Assembly: GCA_035274845.1 (NCBI GenBank)
Contig: DATENU010000024.1
Location: forward strand, 310,001-374,000
Reading direction: 5' to 3'
DNA: 64,000 nt
Origin: Chthoniobacterales bacterium
Lineage (GTDB): Bacteria > Verrucomicrobiota > Verrucomicrobiia > Chthoniobacterales > UBA10450
Position numbers and translations under genes: made by a program. The notes beneath the pieces are model-generated. The model searched no databases, had not been told where the DNA came from, and saw only the letters and a program-made list of their open reading frames with translations. Positions 48,491 through 58,296 of this stretch are shown one piece after another. Each line of letters starts with the position of its first letter. Positions within the stretch are counted from its first letter, which is position 1.

Positions 48491-49992
48491 ATATGTTCCT
48501 TAACCGCCTCCTCTTCCTGCGGATTGAGAAAAGTGGGAACACTCGCCGTCCGCCCCAGGCCAAAGAGCATGAGCCCGAAATGAAACGCGAAAATGAAATG
48601 GGCGACCGTCAAGAGCAGGCCGGAAAGGCTCCGGCCCCGCAAATACATCGGGACATATTCCAGTCCCTGAGTGAACGAGAGAGAGGCGTCGTCGAGAGCG
48701 CTCCCCTGCGCAATGGCCGCCGCGAAAAGCATCAAGACCATCAGGCCGACTCCGTAGGCCGACGCCCAGAAGTGCAGTTTGATCAGGCTGGCGTAGCGCC
48801 ATTCCCGGCCCACCAGGCGCGGCACGATGTAATACATCGACCCGAAAATGGTCATCGTGAAAAACGCGTATAACCCCATGTGCGAATAAGCCACGCTCGC
48901 CTGGGTAAAGTTCAGATAGCGCTCGACCGAGCGGAGGGAAATCAGGACACCCGCCAGACTGAACACGGTATAGGAAATCGCGCCGAAGACCGTGAAGCGC
49001 AGCGTTGGGCTATAGCGCATCAGGCCGAAGTATCCCCGCATTGTCATGTGGTGATTAAGCCCCACGGTGGCCACCGGAATGATGGTGAAAATCGTCGCGG
49101 CGATGCTGGCCGTGATCATCCAGGCAGGGAACGGTCCATCGACCAGGCGCTGCATTCCTGTCCAACTCGCGAACAACGCATAGGTCCAGAAACCGATCGC
49201 CGCGAGGTGGTAACTGTAGACCGGCCGGCCGATCACTTTCGGGATCATGTAATACGCCGTGCCGAGACCGATGGCGCCGAACCAGAGAAAGAGAAGATTA
49301 TTCGCGAACCACCAGGTCACGGCGGATTGCATCACGCCCTGCACCGGCGTCACGAAAAGCATCACCTGGGTCGCGCCATACACCCACGGGAACCAGAGAA
49401 ACGCGCCGAGCAAATACCATTGCGTAATGTAAATGTGGTCGCCCCGGCGGAAGCGGAACATCAGCATCGCCCACGAGACGACGAGCGAATAAGCGACGAA
49501 CAGGACGATAGCGGCGTAAGGCGGAAATTCCAGCCATTCATAACCGGTGCTGTCTCCCCAGAGAATGCCACCCACGCCAAGGAGCACTCCGAGATTCCAG
49601 AAGGCGCCGCCTCCGATGAGCAGCAGCGGATGGCGCAGGGTGGAACGGCAGAGGCGCGCCATCAGCCAGATGGCGGTGCCGATGCCGGCCATCGACGCCC
49701 ATCCATAAACCATCACGTTCATGTGGGCCGGCCGAATCCGGCCCCAGGTGAGAAAGCTGCAATCGGCCAACAGATCGGGAGCGTGGAGCTTGAAGGAAGT
49801 CAGCCCGGCCAGGATCGTGCCCAGGAGGAGCCAGACAATCGCCGAGCCGTAGAAAAACAGGACGGGCAGCCGGGTCGACGCATCAATCAAGGCGCGCTCG
49901 ACTTGCTCGACGTCGCGATTCGTCACGTCGGCATCGGGCGTGGGAATAGCCGCGCTGGTCGGTGCTTTCAGTGGTACTTCGCTCGGATTCAT
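48487..49992 (-). CDS. CcoN-like heme-copper oxidase subunit I homologue lacking the O2-reduction site
   Basis: A 501-residue membrane protein homologous to CcoN. A gapless match to the canonical segments shows that the low-spin heme b ligands remain (H90 in RPAHMN; H371 in AYSHMG). All high-spin and CuB ligands are gone: WWYGHN is WWFANN (N231), GPHHL is GMQRL (Q281, R282), the heme b3 histidine of GHVHSG is Y369 and the cross-linked tyrosine is A275. It cannot reduce oxygen in the known way. It lies after the alternative complex III genes, so it probably serves as an electron-transfer subunit. Confidence 0.9.
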   Translation of the reverse strand: MNPSEVPLKAPTSAAIPTPDADVTNRDVEQVERALIDASTRLPVLFFYGSAIVWLLLGTILAGLTSFKLHAPDLLADCSFLTWGRIRPAHMNVMVYGWASMAGIGTAIWLMARLCRSTLRHPLLLIGGGAFWNLGVLLGVGGILWGDSTGYEWLEFPPYAAIVLFVAYSLVVSWAMLMFRFRRGDHIYITQWYLLGAFLWFPWVYGATQVMLFVTPVQGVMQSAVTWWFANNLLFLWFGAIGLGTAYYMIPKVIGRPVYSYHLAAIGFWTYALFASWTGMQRLVDGPFPAWMITASIAATIFTIIPVATVGLNHHMTMRGYFGLMRYSPTLRFTVFGAISYTVFSLAGVLISLRSVERYLNFTQASVAYSHMGLYAFFTMTIFGSMYYIVPRLVGREWRYASLIKLHFWASAYGVGLMVLMLFAAAIAQGSALDDASLSFTQGLEYVPMYLRGRSLSGLLLTVAHFIFAFHFGLMLFGLGRTASVPTFLNPQEEEAVKEHI

Positions 49993-50014
49993 CAGGAAAT
50001 TTTCAATTCTCGGC

Positions 50015-50680
50015 TCATGGCGTCTTGCCGCGGACCGGCAGCGGTGTCCCCGGTGCGGCTGGGGTCGGTGAAACGGTCGGGCTCGCTGGCGCCTTGGCGG
50101 CGCTGGAAGGAGGAGAACCGCCAGGAGTGGCCGATGGTCCCGGCTGGGAACCGGGCGGCGCAGGCGGCGGTTTGATGGCGGCGGCAGGCTGGTTGTGGCT
50201 CTCCGAATTTGGCCCCGAGACAGAAGTGGGCTTCGGCGTGGTCGCGGCCGGGGACGCGGTTACGGATGGTGCTGGGGTCGCGCTTCCCGCCGGCGAGGTC
50301 GCGGGGGCCGCTGGGCTTGTCGCCGTCTGTGGCGCCGGGCTCGTCACGGGAGCGGCAATTGGCCCCGCAGCCGCGGGCTTCTTTTGGGCCAGCTCCGCCA
50401 CGGTCAATTCCATCGCTCTCTCAATCGGGATCCTGGCGACGCCTTTCGCTTTATCAGCCCAGGCATACGTCGTCAGGGCGTTCATGTTTTCCTTCTGCGC
50501 CGCTTCCAGTTTCTCGGCCCGCACCTTGGCGCGTTTCGCTTCGTAGGTATCGCCGCGAGGCGAAGCCCGCACGATCACCAGCGCCAGCAACCCGAAAAAG
50601 GCGAAGAGCAGCACCACCCCGATCCAGGTCGAGAACATGGAACGCGGTTGATGACTTTGGATTGGTTCTTCCTGGCTCAC
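50015..50680 (-). CDS. Membrane-anchored proline/alanine-rich protein of the alternative complex III operon
   Basis: A 221-residue protein with one membrane helix (about 18-38), a short charged segment (RGDTYEAKRAKVRAEKLEAAQKENMNALTTYAW) and a long low-complexity tail (about 100-221) of P, A, S, T and G. The charged segment ends IPIERAMELTVAELA, which looks like a conserved motif. The family is unrecognised, but its start is 1 bp from the actF stop and the CcoN-like gene follows 22 bp later, so it belongs to the respiratory complex. Confidence 0.7.
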   Translation of the reverse strand: MSQEEPIQSHQPRSMFSTWIGVVLLFAFFGLLALVIVRASPRGDTYEAKRAKVRAEKLEAAQKENMNALTTYAWADKAKGVARIPIERAMELTVAELAQKKPAAAGPIAAPVTSPAPQTATSPAAPATSPAGSATPAPSVTASPAATTPKPTSVSGPNSESHNQPAAAIKPPPAPPGSQPGPSATPGGSPPSSAAKAPASPTVSPTPAAPGTPLPVRGKTP

Positions 50681-50681
50681 G

Positions 50682-51884
50682 TCAATTCACGGTGTGGAGC
50701 GATTCCAGCAGGCGCGGATCGCGGTTCGGGAAAAGAGAACTCCTGCGAGCAATCCGCAGGTAGAAAAAGGCAAGCGTCGCGCCCATTCCCAGCAGCGGCA
50801 TGAAGTCCCAGATGCTCACGAGAAGGCCGGCCCCATGGAGAGCCGGCAAGATCACAATATAGAGATCGACGAGTTGCATGAAGACGATCCAGCCGGCGAT
50901 CAGGCAAAGCTGCAGTGGTCTTTTCTTCGGCGAGCGCACCAGCAGGATCGCGAACGGGACAAAGAACCGGCCGATCACGAGGAAGAGACTGAGCGCATTC
51001 CACGACTCGGTGTTTCGCCGGATAAAGTATTCCGTCTCTTCGGGCATGTTGGCGTACCAGATCAGCATGTATTGGCTGAAACCGATGTAGGCCCAGAACA
51101 CCGTGAACGAGAGCATCCACTTACCCATGATGTGGAAATGCTCCACCGTAACGGTTTCCTTCAAATAGCCGGCCCGTTGCAAACCGGCCATCACCAGGAC
51201 CAGGAGCGACATCGAGCTGCCCGCGGCTCCCGCAAAAATATATACGCCCCACATGGTGGAGAACCATTTGTAGTCGATCCCCAACAGCCAATCGTAGGCG
51301 CCAAAGGTGAGCGACACCCCGAACAGAGGCAGAGCGACGAAGGCCAGCCGGCGCATCGCCAACGTAAATCCGGGATTGCCATTGCGGTCCTGCCGGATGG
51401 AGAAACGCCGGAAGAGCAGCGTCGCGACAATGAAGAAGAAGAAATAAAATGCCGAGCGGAAGACAAAGAAATGCCAGTTCAAGTAGGCGCGTTTGCTGTC
51501 CAGAATCGGATCGTGACCGGGCGGAATGTTCATCCACTCGTAGAGGTGATGCCGGAAAATCACGATTGGAACAAAGAAGAGGACCATCAGCGGCATGAGC
51601 ATCGCCAGGTTCTCCAACTGGCGCCGGACGACGACCGACCAGTCGGCGTCCGTCACGTGATGGACGATGATCCAAAAGAAACAGCCGGCGATCAGCGTGA
51701 AATAAAAGGCAAAGGCAAAGAGCCAGGAAAAACTGAACTGGTGCTTCGCCACGAAGGCGCCCACCACACTGAGCCCAAGTCCGACGATTCCCATAAGGGC
51801 CAGCAGGAGAGACAACGGGGCAAACCGGTTTGTCTCAATGTATTCCCCTTCCGGAGTCGGGACGACGTCAGAACGTTCGCTCAT
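50682..51884 (-). CDS. actF: Alternative complex III membrane subunit ActF
   Basis: A 400-residue, about ten-helix membrane protein of the quinol:cytochrome c oxidoreductase. It has the typical HVTDADWSVVVRRQLENLAM, IFRHHLYEWM and AYDWLLGIDYKWFSTMWGVYIFAG segments. ATG 51884 (MSERSDVVPTPEG) overlaps the actE stop; the longer frame lies inside actE. ActF is a smaller relative of ActC and sits in the membrane beside it. Confidence 0.9.
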   Translation of the reverse strand: MSERSDVVPTPEGEYIETNRFAPLSLLLALMGIVGLGLSVVGAFVAKHQFSFSWLFAFAFYFTLIAGCFFWIIVHHVTDADWSVVVRRQLENLAMLMPLMVLFFVPIVIFRHHLYEWMNIPPGHDPILDSKRAYLNWHFFVFRSAFYFFFFIVATLLFRRFSIRQDRNGNPGFTLAMRRLAFVALPLFGVSLTFGAYDWLLGIDYKWFSTMWGVYIFAGAAGSSMSLLVLVMAGLQRAGYLKETVTVEHFHIMGKWMLSFTVFWAYIGFSQYMLIWYANMPEETEYFIRRNTESWNALSLFLVIGRFFVPFAILLVRSPKKRPLQLCLIAGWIVFMQLVDLYIVILPALHGAGLLVSIWDFMPLLGMGATLAFFYLRIARRSSLFPNRDPRLLESLHTVN

Positions 51885-52621
51885 TTCTTGGCCGCCTCCG
51901 CGGTTGGTTCGGGTTTCGTTTCCGGCGGCTTGTCCAACTCGGCGCGATGTTCCGGCGGCACATCCGCCTCGGTCGCGTTCTGGCTGCGTTGCAATGCGCG
52001 CAGATACGAGATGATCGCCCAACGATCGCGCACGGTGACATTGGGCCCGTAAGCCAGCATGGTGTTTTTGCCGTTCGTGATCGTGTTGAAGATCTCGCCG
52101 TCGGACATCTTGCGAATTCGCTCATCCTGCAACGAGACGACCGTGGTCAGGCCATACTGCTTGGTCATTCCGTTGCCGGCGGCGGCCGGTCCATGGCAAA
52201 TGGCGCAGTTGATATTGAAGCGCTGTTTCCCCCGCTCCATCAGGGCTGCGTCCACGGTAATGGGAAAACCGGTCCCCCAGTTGGTCCCCATCTTGCCGGT
52301 GTTGAAATAATCAGTGCCGCCGCTGAACCCGAACTCTGGTTGCGCATTCGTCTCAGCCGGGAGAGGCGGGGCGCCCGGCGCGGGTTCGCTGCCGGCCTTC
52401 GGCATTTCGTAGCCGAGTGGAACCGTGCCGGGAACTGGCGGGCGCGCGCCGCGGCCATCAGCAAAGAATCCAAGCGGCGCCTGCGCCCGGACTTTCGGCT
52501 GCCGCACCATGTCCGGGAAAACCTCGATCGGCGATCCGGTACTCGTCTGGCCACGGAAACCGAACACCGCGACAATCGCGATGCCGATCAGTAGAAAGAT
52601 GAGAAGGAAGCCGCGCAGCAT
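51881..52621 (-). CDS. actE: Alternative complex III monoheme cytochrome c subunit ActE
   Basis: A 246-residue protein with an N-terminal membrane helix (about 4-21), a proline-rich linker, and a cytochrome c domain: NINCAICHGPAAAGNG (C139, C142, H143) with a methionine-containing MLAYGPNVTVRDRW near the end. It starts 3 bp after actD. In alternative complex III, ActE is one of the two heme-bearing periplasmic proteins and passes electrons to cytochrome c or the oxidase. Confidence 0.92.
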   Translation of the reverse strand: MLRGFLLIFLLIGIAIVAVFGFRGQTSTGSPIEVFPDMVRQPKVRAQAPLGFFADGRGARPPVPGTVPLGYEMPKAGSEPAPGAPPLPAETNAQPEFGFSGGTDYFNTGKMGTNWGTGFPITVDAALMERGKQRFNINCAICHGPAAAGNGMTKQYGLTTVVSLQDERIRKMSDGEIFNTITNGKNTMLAYGPNVTVRDRWAIISYLRALQRSQNATEADVPPEHRAELDKPPETKPEPTAEAAKK

Positions 52622-52624
52622 AGG

Positions 52625-53179
52625 TTACTCTTCGTGGATAATCGTGACGTGCTGGCCGCCGCTTTGTTCCAAAAGTTCGCGCGCCTCGAGCTCGGTGAAA
52701 CGCGGATCACGCGCTTCAATGATCAGGAAAAATCCGTCGTTCGTCGCACGGGAAAATCGTTGCCAGTTAAAAACCGGATGGTACCAGCGCGGGAGACCGT
52801 TCATGATCAGCATCGCGAAAAACGCGGTGAACGCTGAGAAGAGAACGGTGAGCTCGAACATGATTGGGAAAAACGCGGGAACGGTCCGCCAGTCGACCGG
52901 CTTTCCATGAACCACCAGCGGATAAATGATCGAGGAAGGCCCAAACTCCAGGATCACGGCCGTGAGCAATCCGGTAATGCCGCCCGCCAGGACGACGGCG
53001 CTCAGCCATGATTTGCCCAGGCCCATCGCGTCGTCCATGCCGTGAATCGGGAAAGGCGAATGCACATCCCAGCGTTTGAACCCGGCATCGCGCACTCGTT
53101 TCGCCGCCTCATACAGGGCGGAGGCGCTCGGATATTCCGCGCCCATCCCGTAGACTTTATTTCCGGACGGCGTCCTCAT
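52625..53179 (-). CDS. actD: Alternative complex III subunit ActD (DUF3341)
   Basis: A 184-residue protein from ATG 53179 (MRTPSGNKVYGMGAEYPSASALYEAAKRVRDAGF) with the DUF3341 fold: DVHSPFPIHGMDDAMGLGKSWLS, two membrane helices (about 62-82 and 108-130) and FFLIIEARDPRF. Its Shine-Dalgarno (AAGGAG) lies inside a duplicated copy of the actC 3' end, which marks a former TGATG overlap with actC now separated by an inserted element. Confidence 0.92.
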   Translation of the reverse strand: MRTPSGNKVYGMGAEYPSASALYEAAKRVRDAGFKRWDVHSPFPIHGMDDAMGLGKSWLSAVVLAGGITGLLTAVILEFGPSSIIYPLVVHGKPVDWRTVPAFFPIMFELTVLFSAFTAFFAMLIMNGLPRWYHPVFNWQRFSRATNDGFFLIIEARDPRFTELEARELLEQSGGQHVTIIHEE

Positions 53180-53202
53180 CAGTTGCGCTCCTTTCCGCCG
53201 GC
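53179..53202 (+). repeat. Left flanking copy of the 24-bp direct repeat
   Basis: It equals 53304-53327 at 23 of 24 positions and covers the actD ribosome-binding site and start. The copies bracket the 87-bp palindromic element and probably arose when it inserted or was duplicated. Confidence 0.75.
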
Positions 53203-53203
53203 C

Positions 53204-53290
53204 CTGTAGCCGCGTCCCTGTGGGACGCGTAGCGTGGCGCGCTGCCAATCACGTCGGCCCTCATCGCTTCGCACAGCGAAGCGGCTACAG
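53204..53290. mobile_element. Miniature palindromic element with 10-bp terminal inverted repeats
   Basis: CTGTAGCCGC (53204-53213) and GCGGCTACAG (53281-53290) are perfect terminal inverted repeats. Inside are hairpins GCGTCCC-TGT-GGGACGC (53212-53228) and CGCTTCGC-ACA-GCGAAGCG (53265-53283). It carries no open reading frame and lies between actC and actD. Confidence 0.75.
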
Positions 53291-53303
53291 AAAGAGAGCG
53301 TTC

Positions 53304-53327
53304 TCAATTGCGCTCCTTTCCGCCGGC
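53304..53327 (+). repeat. Right flanking copy of the 24-bp direct repeat
   Basis: Partner of 53179-53202 with one substitution. It contains the actC stop codon and last codons. Confidence 0.75.
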
Positions 53328-54764
53328 TGCGACGGGATGATGCCCAGCCGCCGTCGCATGGTGCGGGTCGGCCTCAGGCAGGACGATCTTTACCTCCGAC
53401 ATCGCGATCATCGGCAGGTAGCGAATGAAAATGAGGAAGAGCGAGAGGAAGATTCCGAACGTCCCGACGAACGTCCAAATATCGACCCAGGTCGGGTAAA
53501 ACATTCCCCAGGACGAGGGAAGGAAGTCGCGATGTAATCCGCCCACGATGATGATGAAACGCTCGAACCACATGCCGGCGTTCACGCACATGCAGACGAA
53601 GTAAACGACGTAGATGTTGGCCCGGAATTTTTTGAACCAAAAGAGTTGCGGGGAAAGGGCGTTACAAAAGAGCATGCCGGTCCACCAGTACCACCAGTAA
53701 GGGCCGAAGATGCGGTTATAGAACGCGAACTTTTCGTATTGATTGCCGCTGTACCAGGCCACGAAAAATTCCATGCCGTAGGCGTAGGTCACGATCGAGC
53801 CGGTCAGCAAAATGATCTTCGCCATCTTGTCGACGTGTTGCGGCGTGATGATGTCGTGCAGCTTGTAGATCGCGCGGGCCGGAATCATCAGCGTCAGCAC
53901 CATGGCGAACCCGCCGAAAATCGCGCCGGCCACGAAGTAGGGCGGGAAAATCGTCGTATGCCAGGTCGGGATAATTGAGGTGGCGAAGTCGAAGGAAACG
54001 ACGCTGTGCACCGAAAGCACGAGTGGGGTGGAAAGGCCGGCCAGAAGCAGGTACGCCATTTCGTAATGACGCCAGTTCCGGTTCGATCCCCGCCAGCCGA
54101 AGGCGAAAATTCCGTAAAGCAACTTCTTGATCTTCGTCGTCGCGCGATCGCGCAGGGTCGCCAGATCAGGAATCAGTCCGGTGTACCAAAAGAGGACCGA
54201 GACCGAGAAGTAGGTCGATACCGCAAAAACGTCCCAGAGCAGCGGGCTCCGGAAGTTCGGCCAGATCCCGTAGTTGTTCGGCAGCGGGGCAAGGAACCAC
54301 GCCATCCAGACACGGCCAACGTGGACGCCGGGGAAAATCGCGGCGCAAATAACGGCGAAGAGCGTCATCGCCTCCGCGGAGCGGTTGATGGAGGTCCGCC
54401 ATTTTTGCCGGAGCAAAAACAGAATGGCTGAAATAAGAGTGCCGGCGTGTCCGATACCGATCCAGAAAACGAAGTTGGTGATGTCCCAGGCCCAACCGAC
54501 CGGATGATTCAGTCCCCAGGTCCCGACGCCGGTCGAAATCTGGTAGCCGAGGCAGAACAACCCAAACATTGCGACCATGGAAGTGATCGCGAAAGAAACC
54601 CACCACCAGCGGGGCGCCGGGCCTTCGACCGCACCGGCAATGCGCTCCGTGATCCAGCTGAAGTTCCGCTTGTGCAAGACAAGCGGGACGCGCTGCAACG
54701 GCTTCTCCACCGAAGCCGACGCTTCGCCTTCAATTACATCTGGAGCTGTGATTGCGCCGTCCAT
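53304..54764 (-). CDS. actC: Alternative complex III quinol-binding membrane subunit ActC (NrfD/PsrC family)
   Basis: A 486-residue protein from ATG 54764 with ten predicted membrane helices and NrfD-type features such as [22 protein letters not shown] and [19 protein letters not shown]. It holds the quinol-oxidising site of the complex. The last residues GGKERN and the stop are duplicated about 125 bp further on at the start of actD. It lies 94 bp from actB, a gap with an inverted heptamer repeat. Confidence 0.93.
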   Translation of the reverse strand: MDGAITAPDVIEGEASASVEKPLQRVPLVLHKRNFSWITERIAGAVEGPAPRWWWVSFAITSMVAMFGLFCLGYQISTGVGTWGLNHPVGWAWDITNFVFWIGIGHAGTLISAILFLLRQKWRTSINRSAEAMTLFAVICAAIFPGVHVGRVWMAWFLAPLPNNYGIWPNFRSPLLWDVFAVSTYFSVSVLFWYTGLIPDLATLRDRATTKIKKLLYGIFAFGWRGSNRNWRHYEMAYLLLAGLSTPLVLSVHSVVSFDFATSIIPTWHTTIFPPYFVAGAIFGGFAMVLTLMIPARAIYKLHDIITPQHVDKMAKIILLTGSIVTYAYGMEFFVAWYSGNQYEKFAFYNRIFGPYWWYWWTGMLFCNALSPQLFWFKKFRANIYVVYFVCMCVNAGMWFERFIIIVGGLHRDFLPSSWGMFYPTWVDIWTFVGTFGIFLSLFLIFIRYLPMIAMSEVKIVLPEADPHHATAAGHHPVAAGGKERN

Positions 54765-54780
54765 ATCTAAATTGCCGAAT

Positions 54781-54842
54781 GCAGATTGTAGATTGCAGAT
54801 TGGCTCCGTGGCATGAACGCCAATCTGCAATCTGCAATCTTA
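54781..54842. repeat. Heptamer tandem repeats in inverted arrangement (AGATTGC)
   Basis: Left arm 54781-54804 contains three GATTG(C/T)A heptamers; right arm 54819-54842 contains their complements. The arms match in 21 of 24 positions with a 14-nt loop. It occupies the gap between actB and actC. Confidence 0.75.
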
Positions 54843-54858
54843 GATCTGAAATCCGTCC

Positions 54859-57800
54859 TCACGGTTTCTCCTCGGGCTGCGTCGCGTTAGTCTCGTGTTT
54901 GGGCTTCGCGCCGTTTTCGTGGCTTTCGTGGCCCAGGCTTGCCACCGCGATCCGGCTCGCATCCGGCATCTTCGGATTCGGATTCCTGATTCGCGCCAGG
55001 TAGCTCGTCCGGGTGTTCACATTCAGATATTTGAGCAGCTGGTAATTCCGGTCCTGCATTTTCATCTTCGAGACCCGGCTTTCCGGATCTTTCACATCGC
55101 CGAAAACGATCGCCTCAGTCGGGCAGGCTTGCGCGCAGGCACTGGTGAACGAGTCGCGCGGAATAAGGAGCTTGTCCGAAGCGCCCGCCCGGACGTGGGC
55201 CGCGATTTTTGCTTCCTCGATTCGCTGCACGCAATAAGTGCACTTCTCCATGACCCCGCGCATCCGGACGGTGACATTCGGATTCTTCTGGAGCTTGCTC
55301 GCATCGGGCGCGCCCTTCTCGGTCAGAGGTCCGAGATATTCCTGGTAGACCGAGAGCGGGCCGACTTTCTTTTTGCCAATCGGCCGTTGGTTGTAATCGA
55401 AAAAGTTAAAGCGCCGGACTTTAAAGGGACAGTTGTTGGCGCAATACCGGGTGCCGATGCAGCGGTTGTAGGCCATGACGTTCAAGCCGTCTTCGCTGTG
55501 GACGGTGGCGTTGACCGGGCAAACCGTTTCGCACGGCGCATTTTCGCAGTGCTGGCACATCATCGGTTCGTGGACGATCTCGGGGTTCTCCGGATACTCG
55601 CCCTTGTCTTCGTTGAACGGCTTCTCGCTCGCGTAATAACGATCGAGCCGCAGCCAGTGCATGGCCCGTCCGTGGCTAACCTGGAGTTTGCCGACGATCG
55701 GGATGTTGTTTTCGCTTTGGCAAGCGATGATGCAGGCGCTGCAGCCAGTGCAAACGTTGAGGTCGACCGCCATCCCCCATTGTTGTTCGGCGCTTAGCGG
55801 TGGATGGCTATAAAGTGAGGGAAGCCTGGGCGGCAGTTCTTCGTCACCCGCGATCTTCTGCACGAATTCATTGTCTTCGCGGTAATGCTCCAGCGTCGCC
55901 TCGCGGACGAGGCCGCGGCCTTCGATGCTCCAATGGTCCTGCGTAATCGAAAGCGCGTACGACCCCAGGGTATGCATCTTCGGACGGTCCGGAGTGTTGT
56001 CCGGTGTGGCTGAGTCCCCCGGCTTCGGAGTTGGCTTCGCCTTTGGCGTCGGCGCGGTCGTTACGGATATCGCCTCAATCGTCTTCCCGTCGACAGCGAT
56101 GTAGTGAGGATTCGAGCTGGTCCGCAGGAGATAAGCATTGAAGCCAGCTTCTTCACCGATTGGACCGGTTTTCTTTCGGCCATAGCCAAGCGGAATGGTA
56201 ATTGAATTGTCCGCGTGCCCTGGCGAAATGAGAGCCGCGATCACGAGTTCCCGCCGCATCGGCTTTTGGTTCGCGTCCTTCGTCATTTCCGTTATGGCGA
56301 TGTTGATGAGATCGCCGGTGGTGACGCCAAGATGCTGGGCGAGAACCGGACTCATCATCGCGGCATTGTCCCAGGTCAGCTTAGTGATTGGATCGGGCAA
56401 TTCCTGGAGCCAGCCGTTGTTGATGTAACGGCCATCGTCCATGGCATAGCTTCGGGTGAGGACAATCTCCGGAGCGTCCAGCGTCGGGTTGGCCGCCGTG
56501 GCCCAAAGCGTGTGGGCAACGCCACCCGCGTTATTCGAATTGAACGTGGGCGGCTTATCCTTGAGCACAATATGCGTCGCAAACCCATCCCGCAGTAGTT
56601 GCGACCAGGCCGTCGCCAAATCGCCCGGGGGGGCGGTCGCCCTAAATGTTTCCTGAACGAGTTCGGGGCCCTCAACTTTCGGGCCGCCGAGGATCGCGTT
56701 CATCAGCTCGATCTCGGACATTCCTCCATAGAGCGGAAGGATCATCGGTTGAATCGCGAGATAGGCGCCCTCCGACGTGAGCGCGTCTCCCCAGGCCTCG
56801 AGATAGTGCGCGGCGGGAACATGCCAGTGGCTCAACTCCGAGGTCGCATCCTCGAAATGTCCAAGGCGGACGACATCCGGCACCTTCTTCTGCAGATCGG
56901 GCCAATCGACCGGCGCTTTCGTCTCGCGATCGATCGTGATCCCGCGTGGCGCGTTGTAAACCGGGTCGCCCCCGAAAATGAAAAGCTGTTTGATCCGGCC
57001 GCCATTAATTTCGCCGGCCAGTTGCAGAATGCTGTTCGTCTTGGGCGCGCGCAAAAATTCGCGCACGATCAGGGTCGCCCCCACGTTCTTGAGCGCCGAA
57101 TTAATGGCATACGCCATCAATTGCACGACGACGGGCTGATGCGGCCCGGCCAGCACCAGGCTCGCGCCGGGCTTCGCCATGAGATCATTCGCGCACTCGG
57201 TGAGCCATTGATCGTCGAACTTCATCGCGTTCGTCGGCTCCGTTAAAGTCGCAATCGTCGAAGCGAGACCCGCGTCCTTGGTGGCGAGCGCAATTTTTCC
57301 GGCCAGGGCGCGCGTGAATGCGGGAATTTGGCTCGCGGGGCACCGCATCCGGTGATCGGCCATCGCGCCGGTGAGCGTAAACCGGTTCTCCACCACGTAG
57401 AGCCGGTTCATCGTGTCCTTGGACGTCCCCACGCGACGGCGTGACGTGAAGGCGCGGATGCCTGCCAGGTTGCCTTCGCCGCAATCGAGGAAATCGCTAT
57501 CGAGCGCGAGCACCACATCGGCGCGCTCCAGGTGCGGGACGAGCCGCGCGTTTTCGCCGAAGCTGAGCTGGGTCGCGAAACTTTGCGCTTCGGTCAGAAC
57601 CGGATCGTAAACGCACCACCGCATTTTCGGATAGACCTTGAGCAGCTCGGCGCGCAAACGCTCGCGCGTCGGCGAATGCACTTCCTCGACGAGAAAGGCG
57701 AGCCCCGCTCCGCCATCCGCGGCGATCTTCGTTCGAAGCTGGGTCAGGTATTTTTCGAATTCGGCCCGGTCGCGCGTCTCGAAAGTTTCCTTCTTTTCGC

Positions 57801-58296
57801 CCTTTTCGGTCTTTTCCCCTTTTTGGGCGAACCGCTTCGAGCGTGCGGGGTCGTAGAGATCGAGAACGGAAGCCTGAGCGAACCCGTCCGTGGCGCCGCC
57901 GCTGGCGGGATGAAGAGGATTGCCGTCGATCTTGGTTGGCCGGCCATCGTGGGTCGTGACCACGAGCGGAATTCCACCGGTGCGCCGAGGCATCGCCGTC
58001 GCGTAATAGAGCGCCTTGCCCGGAATCGCCCACTCGACGCTCTTCGTGAACGGAACCAGGTGCGCTTCAGGCCGGCGACAACTCGTCATGCCGAAACCGG
58101 CCAGCGCCATCGAAGCTCCCATCAACTTCAAGAAACCACGGCGCGACCATTCATCGCCGTTGAGCTGATCGGCGCCGGCGGGAAATTCGCGCTCGAGCCA
58201 GCTGCGAAATTCCGGCGTGTCGCTCAATTCGCCCAGGCTGCGCCAGTAACGCTTCCCGGTCAGCTTCTCCGGTGGGTGCTCGAAAATGCGCTTCAT
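54859..58296 (-). CDS. actB: Alternative complex III large subunit ActB (molybdopterin-like domain fused to iron-sulfur domain)
   Basis: A 1145-residue exported protein starting at ATG 58296, inside the actA stop (ATGA). It has a Tat motif SRRGFLK (51-57) followed by a hydrophobic core. The first two-thirds resemble molybdopterin oxidoreductases that in alternative complex III lack the cofactor. The last third carries cysteine sets for iron-sulfur clusters: [49 protein letters not shown] and CAQACPTEA. The complex moves electrons from quinol to cytochrome c. Confidence 0.96.
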   Translation of the reverse strand: MKRIFEHPPEKLTGKRYWRSLGELSDTPEFRSWLEREFPAGADQLNGDEWSRRGFLKLMGASMALAGFGMTSCRRPEAHLVPFTKSVEWAIPGKALYYATAMPRRTGGIPLVVTTHDGRPTKIDGNPLHPASGGATDGFAQASVLDLYDPARSKRFAQKGEKTEKGEKKETFETRDRAEFEKYLTQLRTKIAADGGAGLAFLVEEVHSPTRERLRAELLKVYPKMRWCVYDPVLTEAQSFATQLSFGENARLVPHLERADVVLALDSDFLDCGEGNLAGIRAFTSRRRVGTSKDTMNRLYVVENRFTLTGAMADHRMRCPASQIPAFTRALAGKIALATKDAGLASTIATLTEPTNAMKFDDQWLTECANDLMAKPGASLVLAGPHQPVVVQLMAYAINSALKNVGATLIVREFLRAPKTNSILQLAGEINGGRIKQLFIFGGDPVYNAPRGITIDRETKAPVDWPDLQKKVPDVVRLGHFEDATSELSHWHVPAAHYLEAWGDALTSEGAYLAIQPMILPLYGGMSEIELMNAILGGPKVEGPELVQETFRATAPPGDLATAWSQLLRDGFATHIVLKDKPPTFNSNNAGGVAHTLWATAANPTLDAPEIVLTRSYAMDDGRYINNGWLQELPDPITKLTWDNAAMMSPVLAQHLGVTTGDLINIAITEMTKDANQKPMRRELVIAALISPGHADNSITIPLGYGRKKTGPIGEEAGFNAYLLRTSSNPHYIAVDGKTIEAISVTTAPTPKAKPTPKPGDSATPDNTPDRPKMHTLGSYALSITQDHWSIEGRGLVREATLEHYREDNEFVQKIAGDEELPPRLPSLYSHPPLSAEQQWGMAVDLNVCTGCSACIIACQSENNIPIVGKLQVSHGRAMHWLRLDRYYASEKPFNEDKGEYPENPEIVHEPMMCQHCENAPCETVCPVNATVHSEDGLNVMAYNRCIGTRYCANNCPFKVRRFNFFDYNQRPIGKKKVGPLSVYQEYLGPLTEKGAPDASKLQKNPNVTVRMRGVMEKCTYCVQRIEEAKIAAHVRAGASDKLLIPRDSFTSACAQACPTEAIVFGDVKDPESRVSKMKMQDRNYQLLKYLNVNTRTSYLARIRNPNPKMPDASRIAVASLGHESHENGAKPKHETNATQPEEKP

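Noticed and set aside
49992-50015. Calling the CcoN-like gene an ordinary cbb3 oxidase
   Set aside because: The required active-site histidines are absent, so calling it a functional oxidase would be misleading.
50694-52052. A long plus-strand frame (452 codons) across actF
   Set aside because: It is rich in charged residues without any domain and is a shadow of the well-supported actF frame on the other strand; the same applies to the frames at 48880-50175 and 1665-2597.
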